Part shown: in pieces, positions 1 to 7,860 of the stretch | Numbering within the stretch: position 1 is the first letter of the stretch | Layout of the letters: every line of letters starts with the position of its first letter | Assembly: GCA_963837365.1 (NCBI GenBank) | Contig: CAWIMW010000012.1 | Span: forward strand, 1 to 64,000 | Origin: CAWBXL01 sp963837365 | GTDB lineage: Bacteria; Acidobacteriota; Terriglobia; Terriglobales; Acidobacteriaceae | Length of the DNA stretch: 64,000 bases | Reading direction: 5' to 3' | Notes under the pieces: model-generated | The model's database searches: none | Seen by the model: only the letters and a program-made list of their open reading frames with translations | Told to the model about the DNA's origin: nothing | Position numbers and translations under genes: made by a program

Positions 1-1
1 C

Positions 2-706
2 TATTTCAAAGACGATGTTCGCCGCGCCAAAGTGCTCAAAGACAAAGGCATCCATTACGTGGATGTTGGCACCAGTGGCGGCGTCTGGGGCCTTGAGCGC
101 GGATACTGCATGATGATCGGTGGCCCCAAGGAAGTCGTACAACAGCTTGACCCGATTTTCAAGACGCTTGCCCCCGGGCGTGGTGACATCCCACGAACTC
201 CTGGGCGCGAAAAACTTCCGGGAACAGCCGAGGACGGGTACATCTACTGCGGTCCCGCCGGCGCAGGTCACTTCGTGAAGATGGTGCACAACGGCATTGA
301 GTACGGTCTGATGCAGGCCTACGCCGAGGGCTTTGACATCTTCCGCAACGCCACCAGCAAGGAGGTGGCAGAAGAATATCGCTATGACCTGAATCTCGCG
401 GACATTGCCGAGGTTTGGCGGCGCGGCAGTGTGGTCAGTTCATGGCTGCTCGATCTTACGGCAATGGCTTTAGCAGAGAACCCCACGCTCGCGGAATACT
501 CCGGCTTTGTGCAGGATTCCGGCGAAGGCCGCTGGACCATCCAGGCAGCGATTGACGAAGCGGTTCCCGTCGATGTGCTTTCCGCCGCGCTTTACACCCG
601 TTTCCGCTCGCGGCAGGAGCACACGTTTGCGGAAAAAATGCTTTCCGCCATGCGCCAGAAATTCGGCGGACACGTGGAGCCAACGGCTCCCAAGAAGACT
701 GCATAA
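2..706 (+). CDS. gnd: 6-phosphogluconate dehydrogenase (decarboxylating), 5' end outside window
   Basis: Oxidises 6-phosphogluconate to ribulose 5-phosphate and CO2 in the oxidative pentose phosphate pathway (cytosol). About 234 C-terminal residues are visible and the frame is open to the left edge, so the Rossmann N-terminus lies upstream. The visible part carries GTSGGVWGLERGYCMMIGG and the catalytic helix GHFVKMVHNGIEYG, both diagnostic of 6PGDH. The total length implied (roughly 330 residues) fits the short GndA/YqeC type rather than the long 470-residue type. It is followed 23 bases later by zwf and then pgl, so the oxidative branch forms one operon. Function is confident; only the start is missing. 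Confidence 0.95.
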   Translation, partial: YFKDDVRRAKVLKDKGIHYVDVGTSGGVWGLERGYCMMIGGPKEVVQQLDPIFKTLAPGRGDIPRTPGREKLPGTAEDGYIYCGPAGAGHFVKMVHNGIEYGLMQAYAEGFDIFRNATSKEVAEEYRYDLNLADIAEVWRRGSVVSSWLLDLTAMALAENPTLAEYSGFVQDSGEGRWTIQAAIDEAVPVDVLSAALYTRFRSRQEHTFAEKMLSAMRQKFGGHVEPTAPKKTA

Positions 707-729
707 TCGAACTGGCAAAAGGCCGCAGA

Positions 730-2262
730 ATGGCAAGAACAGAAAATCAAAACTCTACCGCTCGTCCCGGAAGGACCGCCGATCCTTGCGTCATGGTGAT
801 CTTCGGGGTCACCGGCGATCTGGCCAAGCGCAAGCTGTTCCCTGCTCTCTACAACCTGGCAAAGCAGGAGCTGCTTTCGCGCGAATTCGCGGTGGTGGGC
901 GTGGCCCGCAGCCCCATGTCGAACGAAGACTTCCGCAAGCGAGTTTCTGCCGATATGAAGGAATTTGCCACCGAGGAACTTGATCAGGACCTGTGGGAGT
1001 GGTTCATTCGCCGCCTGCATTATGTGGATGGAGAGTTCCCCGACAAGAATCTCTACTCCAAACTGGCCGACACCCTCAAGAAAGTTGACCAGGACCACGC
1101 CACTCATGGCAACTACTTCTTCTACATGGCCACCGCCCCGGATTTCTTCGGCACCATCGCAGAGAACCTGGCAGGCACTGGACTCTTACAGGAGAACCAG
1201 CATTGGCGCCGCATCGTAATAGAAAAACCTTTTGGTCATGATCTGGATACCGCCAGAGCGCTAAATAAGTGCCTGTTGCAGGTGGCGGATGAGAAGCAGA
1301 TTTACCGCATCGATCACTACCTGGGAAAAGAAACCGTCCAGAACATTTTGGCCCTGCGCTTTGCCAATGGAATTTTCGAGCCGGTATGGAACCGGCGCTA
1401 CATTGATCACGTGCAGATTTCGGTGGCGGAGACTGTCGGCGTGGAACAACGCGGAGGCTATTACGACCAGTCCGGGGCGCTGCGCGACATGGTCCCCAAC
1501 CACATCATGCAGTTGATCAGCCTGACTGCCATGGAACCGCCGATTTCATTTCGCGCCAATGCCGTCCGCGATGAACAAGCGAAGATCCTGCACGCGATCC
1601 AGCCTATGTCCTCCGAAGAAGTGCTGCAACGGACGGTGCGCGGACAGTACGGCGAAAGCACGATTGCCGGACAGAGGGCGACGGCCTATCGCAGCGAGGA
1701 GAAGGTGCCCCCGGACTCCAGGACTGAAACCTTCGTCGCCATGAAGCTGCTGATTGATAACTGGCGCTGGGCCGATGTTCCCTTCTATCTGCGTACGGGC
1801 AAGCGGCTTCCGGGGCGGAATACCCACGTCATCATTCAATTCCGCCAGGCCCCGTTTATGTTGTTCCGCGACACTCCAGTTGAGAACCTGATGCCGAACC
1901 AGTTAGTCCTGCACATTCAGCCGGAGGAAGGCATCTCGCTGCGCTTTGCGGCCAAAAAACCAGGGCCAGCGATGCGGCTGGGCGCCGTGGACATGGATTT
2001 TGAATACAAAGATTACTTTGGCACTCAGCCTAGCACCGGCTACGAACGCCTGCTGCATGACTGCATGATCGGCGATCAAACCCTGTTTCAACGCGCCGAC
2101 ATGGTGGAAGCCGGATGGTGCGTGGTCAACCCGGTGCTGGATGTCTGGAAGGCGTTACCGCCGCGCAATTTCCCCAACTATGCGGCTGGCACGTGGGGGC
2201 CGAAGGAGTCCGACGATCTGCTGCAACGCGATGGGCGCGAGTGGAGAAACATCGAGAAATGA
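730..2262 (+). CDS. zwf: Glucose-6-phosphate 1-dehydrogenase
   Basis: Converts glucose 6-phosphate to 6-phosphoglucono-lactone with reduction of NAD(P)+, the entry step of the oxidative pentose phosphate pathway. The 510-residue length is typical. The dinucleotide-binding motif FGVTGDLAKRKLFPAL is near residues 25-40. The active-site signature RIDHYLGKE, with the catalytic His-Tyr-Lys context, is near residues 193-201. The start ATG lies 23 bases after the gnd stop. The stop codon overlaps the pgl start (ATGA), which suggests translational coupling. Confidence 0.97.
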   Translation: MARTENQNSTARPGRTADPCVMVIFGVTGDLAKRKLFPALYNLAKQELLSREFAVVGVARSPMSNEDFRKRVSADMKEFATEELDQDLWEWFIRRLHYVDGEFPDKNLYSKLADTLKKVDQDHATHGNYFFYMATAPDFFGTIAENLAGTGLLQENQHWRRIVIEKPFGHDLDTARALNKCLLQVADEKQIYRIDHYLGKETVQNILALRFANGIFEPVWNRRYIDHVQISVAETVGVEQRGGYYDQSGALRDMVPNHIMQLISLTAMEPPISFRANAVRDEQAKILHAIQPMSSEEVLQRTVRGQYGESTIAGQRATAYRSEEKVPPDSRTETFVAMKLLIDNWRWADVPFYLRTGKRLPGRNTHVIIQFRQAPFMLFRDTPVENLMPNQLVLHIQPEEGISLRFAAKKPGPAMRLGAVDMDFEYKDYFGTQPSTGYERLLHDCMIGDQTLFQRADMVEAGWCVVNPVLDVWKALPPRNFPNYAAGTWGPKESDDLLQRDGREWRNIEK

Positions 2263-2990
2263 AACCTCGGGTTTTCGACACTCCGGGAGACCTGTTTCGG
2301 GCTGCCGCTGAAGAATTTTCCCATCGGGCGTCGCAGTCGATCAAAGACCACGCACGATTTTGCGTCGCACTTTCCGGCGGATCGACCCCTAGAAGCCTGT
2401 TCGCGTTGTTGGCAGGCGGAAGGTTTCCGGAGCTTCCCTGGGACAAGATATATCTGTTCTGGGGCGATGAGCGCTACGTCCCGGCAGACGCCGCCGAAAG
2501 CAATTTCCGCATGACCAGAGAGACCCTTCTCTCCAAGGTCCCGATCCCTGGCCGCAATGTATTCCGAATCAAAACAGAAATCAGCCCGGCAGATGCCGCT
2601 GCTTCAGACTACGAACAGACTCTGAAAACCTTCTTTGGTTTGAAAACAAGAGAGCTTCCGCGCTTTGATTTGACCTTAAACGGAATCGGCCCTGAAGGGC
2701 ACACCGCCTCCCTGTTCCCCGATGCCCCGGCGTTGGAAGAAAAGGTGCGGCTGGTTGTTGCACCCTGGATCGAGAAGTTCAAGATGTTTCGCGTGAGCCT
2801 GACGCTGCCGGTTTTTAACCACGCGGCATGTGTGCTATTTCTTGCTGCTGGAAAAGAGAAGGCTGCGGTAGTTCAGGAAGTGTTCGAGGGCCCCAGTAGC
2901 AAATTACCCGCTCAACGGATACATCCAGCCAACGGAGAGTTGTTGTGGTTTATTGACCGGGCGGCTGCCGGCAGCTTGAAAGCAGCCTAA
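2259..2990 (+). CDS. pgl: 6-phosphogluconolactonase
   Basis: Hydrolyses 6-phosphoglucono-lactone to 6-phosphogluconate, linking the Zwf and Gnd reactions. The 243-residue protein shows the SOL/NagB-like motifs ALSGGSTPRSLFALLA, WGDERYVP and NGIGPEGHTASLFP. I chose ATG 2259 because it overlaps the zwf stop by four bases; the same frame runs further upstream only inside zwf. The 3' end overlaps the convergent GGDEF gene by four bases, the two stop codons sharing CTAA at 2987-2990. Confidence 0.93.
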   Translation: MKPRVFDTPGDLFRAAAEEFSHRASQSIKDHARFCVALSGGSTPRSLFALLAGGRFPELPWDKIYLFWGDERYVPADAAESNFRMTRETLLSKVPIPGRNVFRIKTEISPADAAASDYEQTLKTFFGLKTRELPRFDLTLNGIGPEGHTASLFPDAPALEEKVRLVVAPWIEKFKMFRVSLTLPVFNHAACVLFLAAGKEKAAVVQEVFEGPSSKLPAQRIHPANGELLWFIDRAAAGSLKAA

Positions 2991-3811
2991 AATGTCGGCA
3001 CCAGATTATGCTTCTTCTGGTACATCTTGCGGTCTACAGCTCGCAATACATCCTCAACTCCAGTACCTGTAACATAGGCAGCCACGCCCCAGCTGAATGA
3101 TAGCTCGTATTCTTTCTTGCTGTTCTGGTTCCAGTCCGCCACCATGCGTAGCAGGCGCTGCAAAGGACTGTCCGCCTGATCTTCTGTTGTATCCGGCATC
3201 AAAATTAGAAATTCATCCCCGCCCTGGCGGAATACCATGTCTCCACCGCGAAAAATCAGCTTCAGCATTTTTCCGAAGTCAGTGAGGAGCATATCGCCCT
3301 CCAGTGAGCCGAATTTCGTATTAATCGCGCGGAATCGATCGACATCCAGGGTCAGAAAGGTCAGCCCTGCGCCCAGGCGGTTGGCACGCGCCACTTCGCG
3401 AGGAATGAATTCGTTCATCGCGCGGCGGTTCAACAACTGGGTGAGCGGGTCAATCAGTGAAAGGCTCTCCAGCCGCTCATTTAAGACCAGTTCACGAATG
3501 AGGGCGCGGCGCGTGGTATTCAGGGTAAATTTCTGCCCTAGGAGATAAATATTTACCAGCAGAACCAGCGAGATCAGTCCGAAGAAAAGTTGCGGTAAAT
3601 AAGACAGGTCAATATGCATGACCCGCTGTGACCACACCATGTTAGGCAAAATTAAGGCCAACATTCCCGCGGTCACGACCAGCATAATGAGAATGCCGAT
3701 CGACCACAGCTGCCAGTCGCGTCCGGAAATATGCTGGATCTGCTGCTGGATTTCCTCCGCGCGTTCCAACATTGAGGGTTGGTCGGGCTTTCCCTCCGCG
3801 ACTTGCGACAT
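2987..3811 (-). CDS. Membrane-anchored diguanylate cyclase (GGDEF)
   Basis: Predicted to make cyclic di-GMP from two GTP. From ATG 3811 the protein has 274 residues: an N-terminal amphipathic region, two membrane helices (about 35-55 and 72-93), a short linker and one GGDEF domain. The signature GGDEF is intact near residues 197-201. The inhibitory I-site RGGD precedes it at the canonical five-residue spacing, so product inhibition is expected. No sensory domain is present beyond the membrane part. ATG 3811 has a GGAGG seven bases upstream; a GTG at 3832 is possible but has no better site. Two PilZ proteins in the window (5125-5817 and 20735-21127) are plausible c-di-GMP effectors. Confidence 0.88.
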   Translation of the reverse strand: MSQVAEGKPDQPSMLERAEEIQQQIQHISGRDWQLWSIGILIMLVVTAGMLALILPNMVWSQRVMHIDLSYLPQLFFGLISLVLLVNIYLLGQKFTLNTTRRALIRELVLNERLESLSLIDPLTQLLNRRAMNEFIPREVARANRLGAGLTFLTLDVDRFRAINTKFGSLEGDMLLTDFGKMLKLIFRGGDMVFRQGGDEFLILMPDTTEDQADSPLQRLLRMVADWNQNSKKEYELSFSWGVAAYVTGTGVEDVLRAVDRKMYQKKHNLVPTF

Positions 3812-3962
3812 GTAGCCGCCTCCATTCCGCACACCGGCGGGAATAAAAAATAGTCCTGTGAAGATTTTCGCTTAGTTATAGGGAACGCGAACCCGCAAAC
3901 CGCGCTTCGCGATTACCATGGTAATTTCTGCAATGAATCGGATTGGGAATGAAATTTGACGA

Positions 3963-4415
3963 CTATGCGAAGTTTACATTGACCAGCACGTTGTAGCCGG
4001 TCTGTTTCCGCATGGTCACTTCCACCTTTTGCCCGATGGGCAGCGCGTTGCGCAGGTCGCCTTCAAACACCAGCGTCACCGGAGATTTTCGGCCGGCCAG
4101 TGTCACAATGGATTTATTGGGTTGCCCAACACTGGATTCAAAAAACTCCACACTCTGCACTTTGCCCTTCTGCACCAGGCCCGAGGAAGAGCCGCCCCCG
4201 GTTCCACCACTTCCCGTAGCTGACCCTGCCCCGCTGCTGCTCTTGTGCCCCTTGAATATTTCGAAAAGGCAGGTGGTGCCGCAGATCCCGGAAATGGTCA
4301 GCAGGATCAGGCTCATGAACAGCCCATCTACGGTGAAGATCAATCCATGGATAGCAATCCAGGCAATGCCCAGAAGAGGAACAAGCGCGAATAAGAAGGT
4401 TGTGATCAGGCCCAT
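3963..4415 (-). CDS. Hypothetical membrane protein with C-terminal soluble domain
   Basis: 150 residues. Two hydrophobic helices occupy roughly residues 3-26 and 31-53, followed by a Gly/Ser-rich linker (about 58-80). A polar beta-rich C-terminal part follows, containing AGRKSPVTLVFEGDLRNALP and ending in a hydrophobic strand. I do not recognise a named family. The layout suggests a small inner-membrane protein exposing its tail on one face. The codon pattern is consistent with coding, and the frame antisense to it is a shadow. It stands alone between the GGDEF gene and the next minus-strand gene, 64 bases from the latter. Confidence 0.7.
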   Translation of the reverse strand: MGLITTFLFALVPLLGIAWIAIHGLIFTVDGLFMSLILLTISGICGTTCLFEIFKGHKSSSGAGSATGSGGTGGGSSSGLVQKGKVQSVEFFESSVGQPNKSIVTLAGRKSPVTLVFEGDLRNALPIGQKVEVTMRKQTGYNVLVNVNFA

Positions 4416-4479
4416 AGTGTGTCCGCCTGAAAAAGTACCTCAAAAGCCTCACGATGCGCAAATCTGCGGACTGAGAGTT

Positions 4480-4896
4480 TTATGCGCACTCACGCCAGTT
4501 GCCGATCTCCTTAAGACCATCGGCGCGGGTGTGCTCAAACAGGCGGACGCGGTGGCGGGTGTGTTCGAATTCGTGGATGTCGGCCCAGACCTCGGCTTGC
4601 CAGGGTTCGTCGTGAATGGCGGATTCCCCGCAGCTGGCACAGCGCGTGTGCAGCCTACGCACCAGTTGAAACTGATTGGGAATTTCGGGAAGCTCCACAA
4701 ACACGCAGCGGACTTCTTTGATATCGTCGTCTTCCCCGATGATGTGCTCGTAACGTAACAGATAGCCAAAGCCCAGCCTACGGGCTTCGCGTTCCGCTTC
4801 GCCCCGAGTCTGAAAGGGGCCGTATTCGGCCCGCAGTTGCTCGGTCGAATCACAGGCCATCCAGAAGATCTCTTTGTGTTCCATTCTTTCCGTCAT
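4480..4896 (-). CDS. Hypothetical soluble protein with a CxxC pair
   Basis: 138 residues, no signal peptide or membrane segment. It begins MTERMEHKEIFWMACDSTEQ and contains a single CASC motif near residues 87-90 that could bind a metal, but no second pair is visible. It is rich in charged residues, with a short basic stretch RGEAEREARRL. No family recognised. It lies upstream of, and in the same direction as, the small membrane protein at 3963-4415, so the two may be co-transcribed. Several overlapping frames are open here; this one was chosen for its natural amino-acid composition and start. Confidence 0.65.
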   Translation of the reverse strand: MTERMEHKEIFWMACDSTEQLRAEYGPFQTRGEAEREARRLGFGYLLRYEHIIGEDDDIKEVRCVFVELPEIPNQFQLVRRLHTRCASCGESAIHDEPWQAEVWADIHEFEHTRHRVRLFEHTRADGLKEIGNWRECA

Positions 4897-5124
4897 TTAT
4901 TTTCCCGACTAGGGGCGTGCAATCTTCCGGCCCATCGCGATCGACATAAGTCCTTTTGAACTAATAATTTGAGCCAGCAAAGTGAAACCCTTTGCTGGCC
5001 TATACTGCAATCTGTTGCGTGTTTTTCCTATATGCACTAGTGCCACCCTTCCCTTTCGAGTCAAGCTGGATACTTGGCAGGTTCTTGAAGGATCAATTAG
5101 CATCAATTTTTCCCTCCTGAATGT

Positions 5125-5817
5125 ATGGGTAAACGTCGCGAGCCACGCCACCCGATCCGGATTCCCGTTCGGATCTTTGGCACTGATGCCGAAGGACAGA
5201 TCTTTTCCGAAAACGTCTTCAGTTTTGATATCAGCCATACGGGCGCTCGTCTCGATGGTGTTAAAACCCGCCTTAAGCCCGGTGAAGTCGTTGGGGTCAG
5301 CCAGGGACAAAAGAAAAGTCGCTTTTGTATCCAGTGGGTGGGCCAGCCCGGCACGATTACAGCCGAGCAAGTCGGCTTGGTCAGTGTGGCTCCTGACAAA
5401 AACATTTGGGATGCCCCCCTGGCAGCGATGGGGCCGGATCCGTTCGTGGAGTCCTCGCCAGCCAACCAACGGCGTAAAACACCCGACCGCCGTCAGGCTA
5501 GCGACCGTCGTGGAACCGGCCGGCTCAAGTGCATGATTTCCGTGCAAATTCATCCCTCCGGTCAATCCGCCCCTATTTGGGGAAAAGCGGTGGACATCAG
5601 CATTGGAGGCTGCTTCATCGAAATGCCCATCCCCCTGCAAAAGGGCACAAAACTGAGCATTGGTATCTGGATCAAAGAGAACAAAATCCAGGCTATGGGC
5701 CGGGTCGTCAACAGCCGGCCCGGATTTGGCATCGGCGTGCAATTCGCGGAAATGTCCGAACTGGACATCGCCCAGTTAAAAGATTTCTTGAAAAGCATCA
5801 CGCAGATTTCGTACTAG
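5125..5817 (+). CDS. Tandem PilZ-domain protein
   Basis: 230 residues with two PilZ-like segments. The first begins RREPRHPIRIPVRIFG (about 4-19), with DISHTGARL further on. The second follows a basic linker rich in R, K and Q and contains RGTGRLKCMISVQIHP, DISIGGCFIEM and GIGVQF. PilZ domains bind cyclic di-GMP through an RxxxR and a DxSxxG motif. The second copy shows DISIGG clearly; its RxxxR is less canonical. The first has RREPR and DISHTG. Likely a c-di-GMP effector for surface or motility functions, possibly served by the nearby GGDEF enzyme. Its stop codon shares CTAG with the convergent LuxR-type gene. Confidence 0.82.
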   Translation: MGKRREPRHPIRIPVRIFGTDAEGQIFSENVFSFDISHTGARLDGVKTRLKPGEVVGVSQGQKKSRFCIQWVGQPGTITAEQVGLVSVAPDKNIWDAPLAAMGPDPFVESSPANQRRKTPDRRQASDRRGTGRLKCMISVQIHPSGQSAPIWGKAVDISIGGCFIEMPIPLQKGTKLSIGIWIKENKIQAMGRVVNSRPGFGIGVQFAEMSELDIAQLKDFLKSITQISY

Positions 5818-6071
5818 CCGGTAGCGGCCAGCGGCGAATCTTCTGAAAAGCCCAGTTCCTCTTTCCAGCCCGCCCCGCCATGGCTGGCTACGTAAAGCGC
5901 AAGTTCCAGGCGGCTCCACACCCCCAGTTTGTCAAAGGTATTTCGCAAGTAGTTTTTTACTACCTGCTCGGTAGTTTCCAGGCGGGAGGCAATATCACGG
6001 TTCGTGAGCCCCTCCCACACCAAAAGCGCGACCTGCACTTCTTTCAGGGTTAACTGTTGACGCGGTTGCAT
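5814..6071 (-). CDS. HTH-only LuxR-type protein (type B of pair 1)
   Basis: 85 residues, essentially a GerE/LuxR helix-turn-helix with no receiver or ligand domain. The core reads LTLKEVQVALLVWEGLTNRDIASRLETTEQVVKNYLRNTFDKLGVWSRLELALY, broken here only by my reading; the recognition helix is TEQVVKNYLRNTFDKLGV. The start chosen is ATG 6071, inside the end of the preceding gene (22-base overlap), with purine-rich AAGGAG upstream. The same frame extends to 6338 but reads antisense-like and unnatural there. A paralogue with the same KNYLR and DKLG signature lies at 7946-8179. Probably binds DNA as a dimer, perhaps a heterodimer with its partner (6050-6292). Confidence 0.78.
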   Translation of the reverse strand: MQPRQQLTLKEVQVALLVWEGLTNRDIASRLETTEQVVKNYLRNTFDKLGVWSRLELALYVASHGGAGWKEELGFSEDSPLAATG

Positions 6072-6292
6072 GCTTCCATCTGCTCCTTCTGGAATATGGC
6101 CGTGGCGAGTTTTACCCGCTTGCGGCCGTCCCGAATCCCGGCTCTCAAAAACATGGTGCGCAAGTGTTGTTTCACGGTGCGCGGACTGATCTTTAACTGG
6201 CTGGCAATTTCCTTGTTGCTGCATCCCTGTACCAGCAGCCTGAGGACTTCCGCATCGCGAACGGTGATCTTGATTTCTCGAATGTCTCTCAC
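6050..6292 (-). CDS. HTH-only LuxR-type protein (type A of pair 1)
   Basis: 80 residues from a GTG at 6292 that has GAGGT five bases upstream. The whole protein is a LuxR-type HTH: TVRDAEVLRLLVQGCSNKEI then the recognition segment SPRTVKQHLRTMFLRAGI and a basic tail GRKRVKLATAIF. No receiver or sensor domain is fused. It overlaps the following type B gene by 22 bases, so the two are translationally coupled. The FLRxGIxxGxKRVKLA signature recurs in the first gene of the second pair (8388 start), which shows that the two-gene unit was duplicated. Confidence 0.78.
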   Translation of the reverse strand: MRDIREIKITVRDAEVLRLLVQGCSNKEIASQLKISPRTVKQHLRTMFLRAGIRDGRKRVKLATAIFQKEQMEACNRVNS

Positions 6293-6620
6293 ATGGACCT
6301 CGGAATCGCGCCGTTTTGTACAGCGAGCGCGAGTGCATTTTCAGAAAAGCAACTGTTTCGCCAAATCTTCACCCTGGCAAAAAAAGGGGCGCACCCCTTT
6401 GAATACAGCGGTTTGCTGACGGGAGGGATGGGCCTAGCGATTTTCTCCGTCACTTCCACCGCCCGGAATTGGGACTTTCCGGCCTACAATGGAACTGCAA
6501 AACCGCTTGCATCCGCAGGAAGAATCGTGCAAACTTTTGCGCAGTCTGGCCTGCAAGCTGAGCCTAGTTGCAGACTTTTGCAATTAAGACGATTGGAATG
6601 AGCTAATTACAGACCGCCTA
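6293..6620. other. Divergent intergenic region between HTH pair 1 and the zinc-ribbon gene
   Basis: No convincing gene. It holds a hairpin at 6378-6400 (AAAGGGG, four-base loop, CCCCTTT) flanked by an A-run, which on the minus strand is a stem followed by a T-run, i.e. terminator-like within the presumed leader of the HTH pair. Promoters for both directions should lie here, but no hexamer pair is good enough to name. Confidence 0.5.
6378..6400 (-). terminator. Terminator-like hairpin in the leader of HTH pair 1
   Basis: Seven-base stem AAAGGGG / CCCCTTT around the loop CGCA. Read on the minus strand it is followed by a run of seven T. It sits about 90 bases before the GTG of the type A HTH gene, with no minus-strand gene upstream, so it would act as an attenuator rather than as an end of another transcript. 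Function is inferred. Confidence 0.4.
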
Positions 6621-7754
6621 TTGAGCAAGTTGGACAACCAATTGCACTTGCTAATGGGAGCACATAGCAAGCAGGCACCAGCCAACGTGAAACCACAGTC
6701 GAGGCGCGAATCCGGTCCCGTAGTCGATGAGACAGCTTTCCAGCAGCTGCTCTCCGCCGCCTATGTGATGCAGGAACACAACAGCCGCCTGAAAAAAGCC
6801 CCTAAGCCGGCAGCCCAGGCCGCGGCCCCGGTTCCAGCCAAGCCAACGATTGCTGTTCCAACCGCGCCTCCATCCACCCAGCCCATTCCATTCCTTTTGG
6901 CTCCGCCGCAAGCGGGCGCGAGCAACCTGTGCAAGGAATGCGGAGCGATTCTTGCGGCGAATGAATTCTTTTGTGAACATTGCGGAGCGCCCGTAGAACG
7001 AACCGGGAGTACAACCCAAAAAAACTGGGCCTCACTCTGGGAAATGCATCATGCTTCCGAGCCTGGGGCCAAGGTTACGCGCGAGGAAAACCAATCTTCT
7101 TTCGCGGCCACCAAAGCAATCCATTCCGCAAACGCAACCGATGAAGAGATTGATCTATTCCCCGCTGAACTCGAAGAAATCGTAGGAAAGTTCCCAGAAC
7201 CGGAAGCTGAAGAGGAACCGGACACCTCTGGGCCAGAGCAAGGCGATCAAGGCTTGACCCTGGTTACCGCAACTGCACAGCCTACAGCCTCAACCAACAG
7301 CAACCCGATCGAGCACACCACAGCGACCTGGACTTCAGCCACCAAAGCGCGTGCCTGGCTTGATTCTCTGAAAGCCCAACAACCTAACAAGGACTGGTTC
7401 CGGGAAGAGTGGACCATCCATCGTGGCGCCATCTACATCGCGCTGGCCGCTGCCGTGCTTTTGGCAGTGGTTTTCCAGTCGTCTTCCCCGCCGGCGATAA
7501 GCCCCGGTCAGCCGCGTCAGCTCTCAGCGTTTGAACAAGTGCTGGTGAGTCTGGGTCTTGCCGAGGCGCCGCCTCCTCCGGCTCTAACGGTACCCGGAAA
7601 TCCGACGACCAAAGTGTGGGTGGATGTGCACACTGCGCTTTACTACTGCCCCGGCGCCGACCTCTACGGTAAAACTGTCGATGGAAGATACGCCACGCAA
7701 TTAGACGCACAGCGCGATCACTTCCAGCCTTCCACGCTCAAGGCTTGCGATTAG
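6621..7754 (+). CDS. Zinc-ribbon, single-pass membrane protein
   Basis: 377 residues from a TTG at 6621; an ATG at 6654 (residue 12) is an alternative, and neither has a strong ribosome site. Order: a low-complexity Ala/Pro-rich N-terminal region; a zinc ribbon near residues 102-122 (CKECGAILAANEFFCEHCG, two CxxC pairs); an acidic, Glu/Pro-rich stretch; a membrane helix AIYIALAAAVLLAVVF near 271-286; then a short extracytoplasmic tail with a Pro-rich linker and a conserved-looking end containing VWVDVHTALYYCPGADLYGK. The single-pass topology puts the zinc ribbon in the cytoplasm. It is flanked by the two duplicated HTH pairs and ends at a strong terminator. Function unknown. Confidence 0.75.
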   Translation: MSKLDNQLHLLMGAHSKQAPANVKPQSRRESGPVVDETAFQQLLSAAYVMQEHNSRLKKAPKPAAQAAAPVPAKPTIAVPTAPPSTQPIPFLLAPPQAGASNLCKECGAILAANEFFCEHCGAPVERTGSTTQKNWASLWEMHHASEPGAKVTREENQSSFAATKAIHSANATDEEIDLFPAELEEIVGKFPEPEAEEEPDTSGPEQGDQGLTLVTATAQPTASTNSNPIEHTTATWTSATKARAWLDSLKAQQPNKDWFREEWTIHRGAIYIALAAAVLLAVVFQSSSPPAISPGQPRQLSAFEQVLVSLGLAEAPPPPALTVPGNPTTKVWVDVHTALYYCPGADLYGKTVDGRYATQLDAQRDHFQPSTLKACD

Positions 7755-7801
7755 AGGCCGCTTAACCTACAACCGCATTTTTCTCGACAGGCAAAATAAA
7801 G

Positions 7802-7834
7802 CGGGCCTCCGCTTGCCGCGGAGGCCCGGTTTTT
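7802..7834 (+). terminator. Intrinsic terminator after the zinc-ribbon gene
   Basis: Perfect 11-base stem CGGGCCTCCGC / GCGGAGGCCCG with loop TTGCC, followed by GTTTTT. A-rich sequence precedes the stem, so it may work in both directions between the convergent zinc-ribbon and HTH genes. Confidence 0.9.
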
Positions 7835-7860
7835 CCTGATTCAGTCTGCCGAACCGACCG

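Noticed and set aside
4012..4758. A 248-codon plus-strand open frame opposite two minus-strand genes
   Set aside because: Composition is unnatural (Pro/Thr-rich, no domain) and it is antisense to two frames with better protein character; treated as a shadow.
2987..5124. Search for cyclic-di-GMP riboswitch next to the GGDEF and PilZ genes
   Set aside because: No match to the conserved GEMM core was seen in the intergenic stretches.
6072..6338. Upstream extension of the type B HTH protein to 174 residues
   Set aside because: The extra residues read in the wrong frame through the type A HTH gene, whose own frame matches the paralogue.
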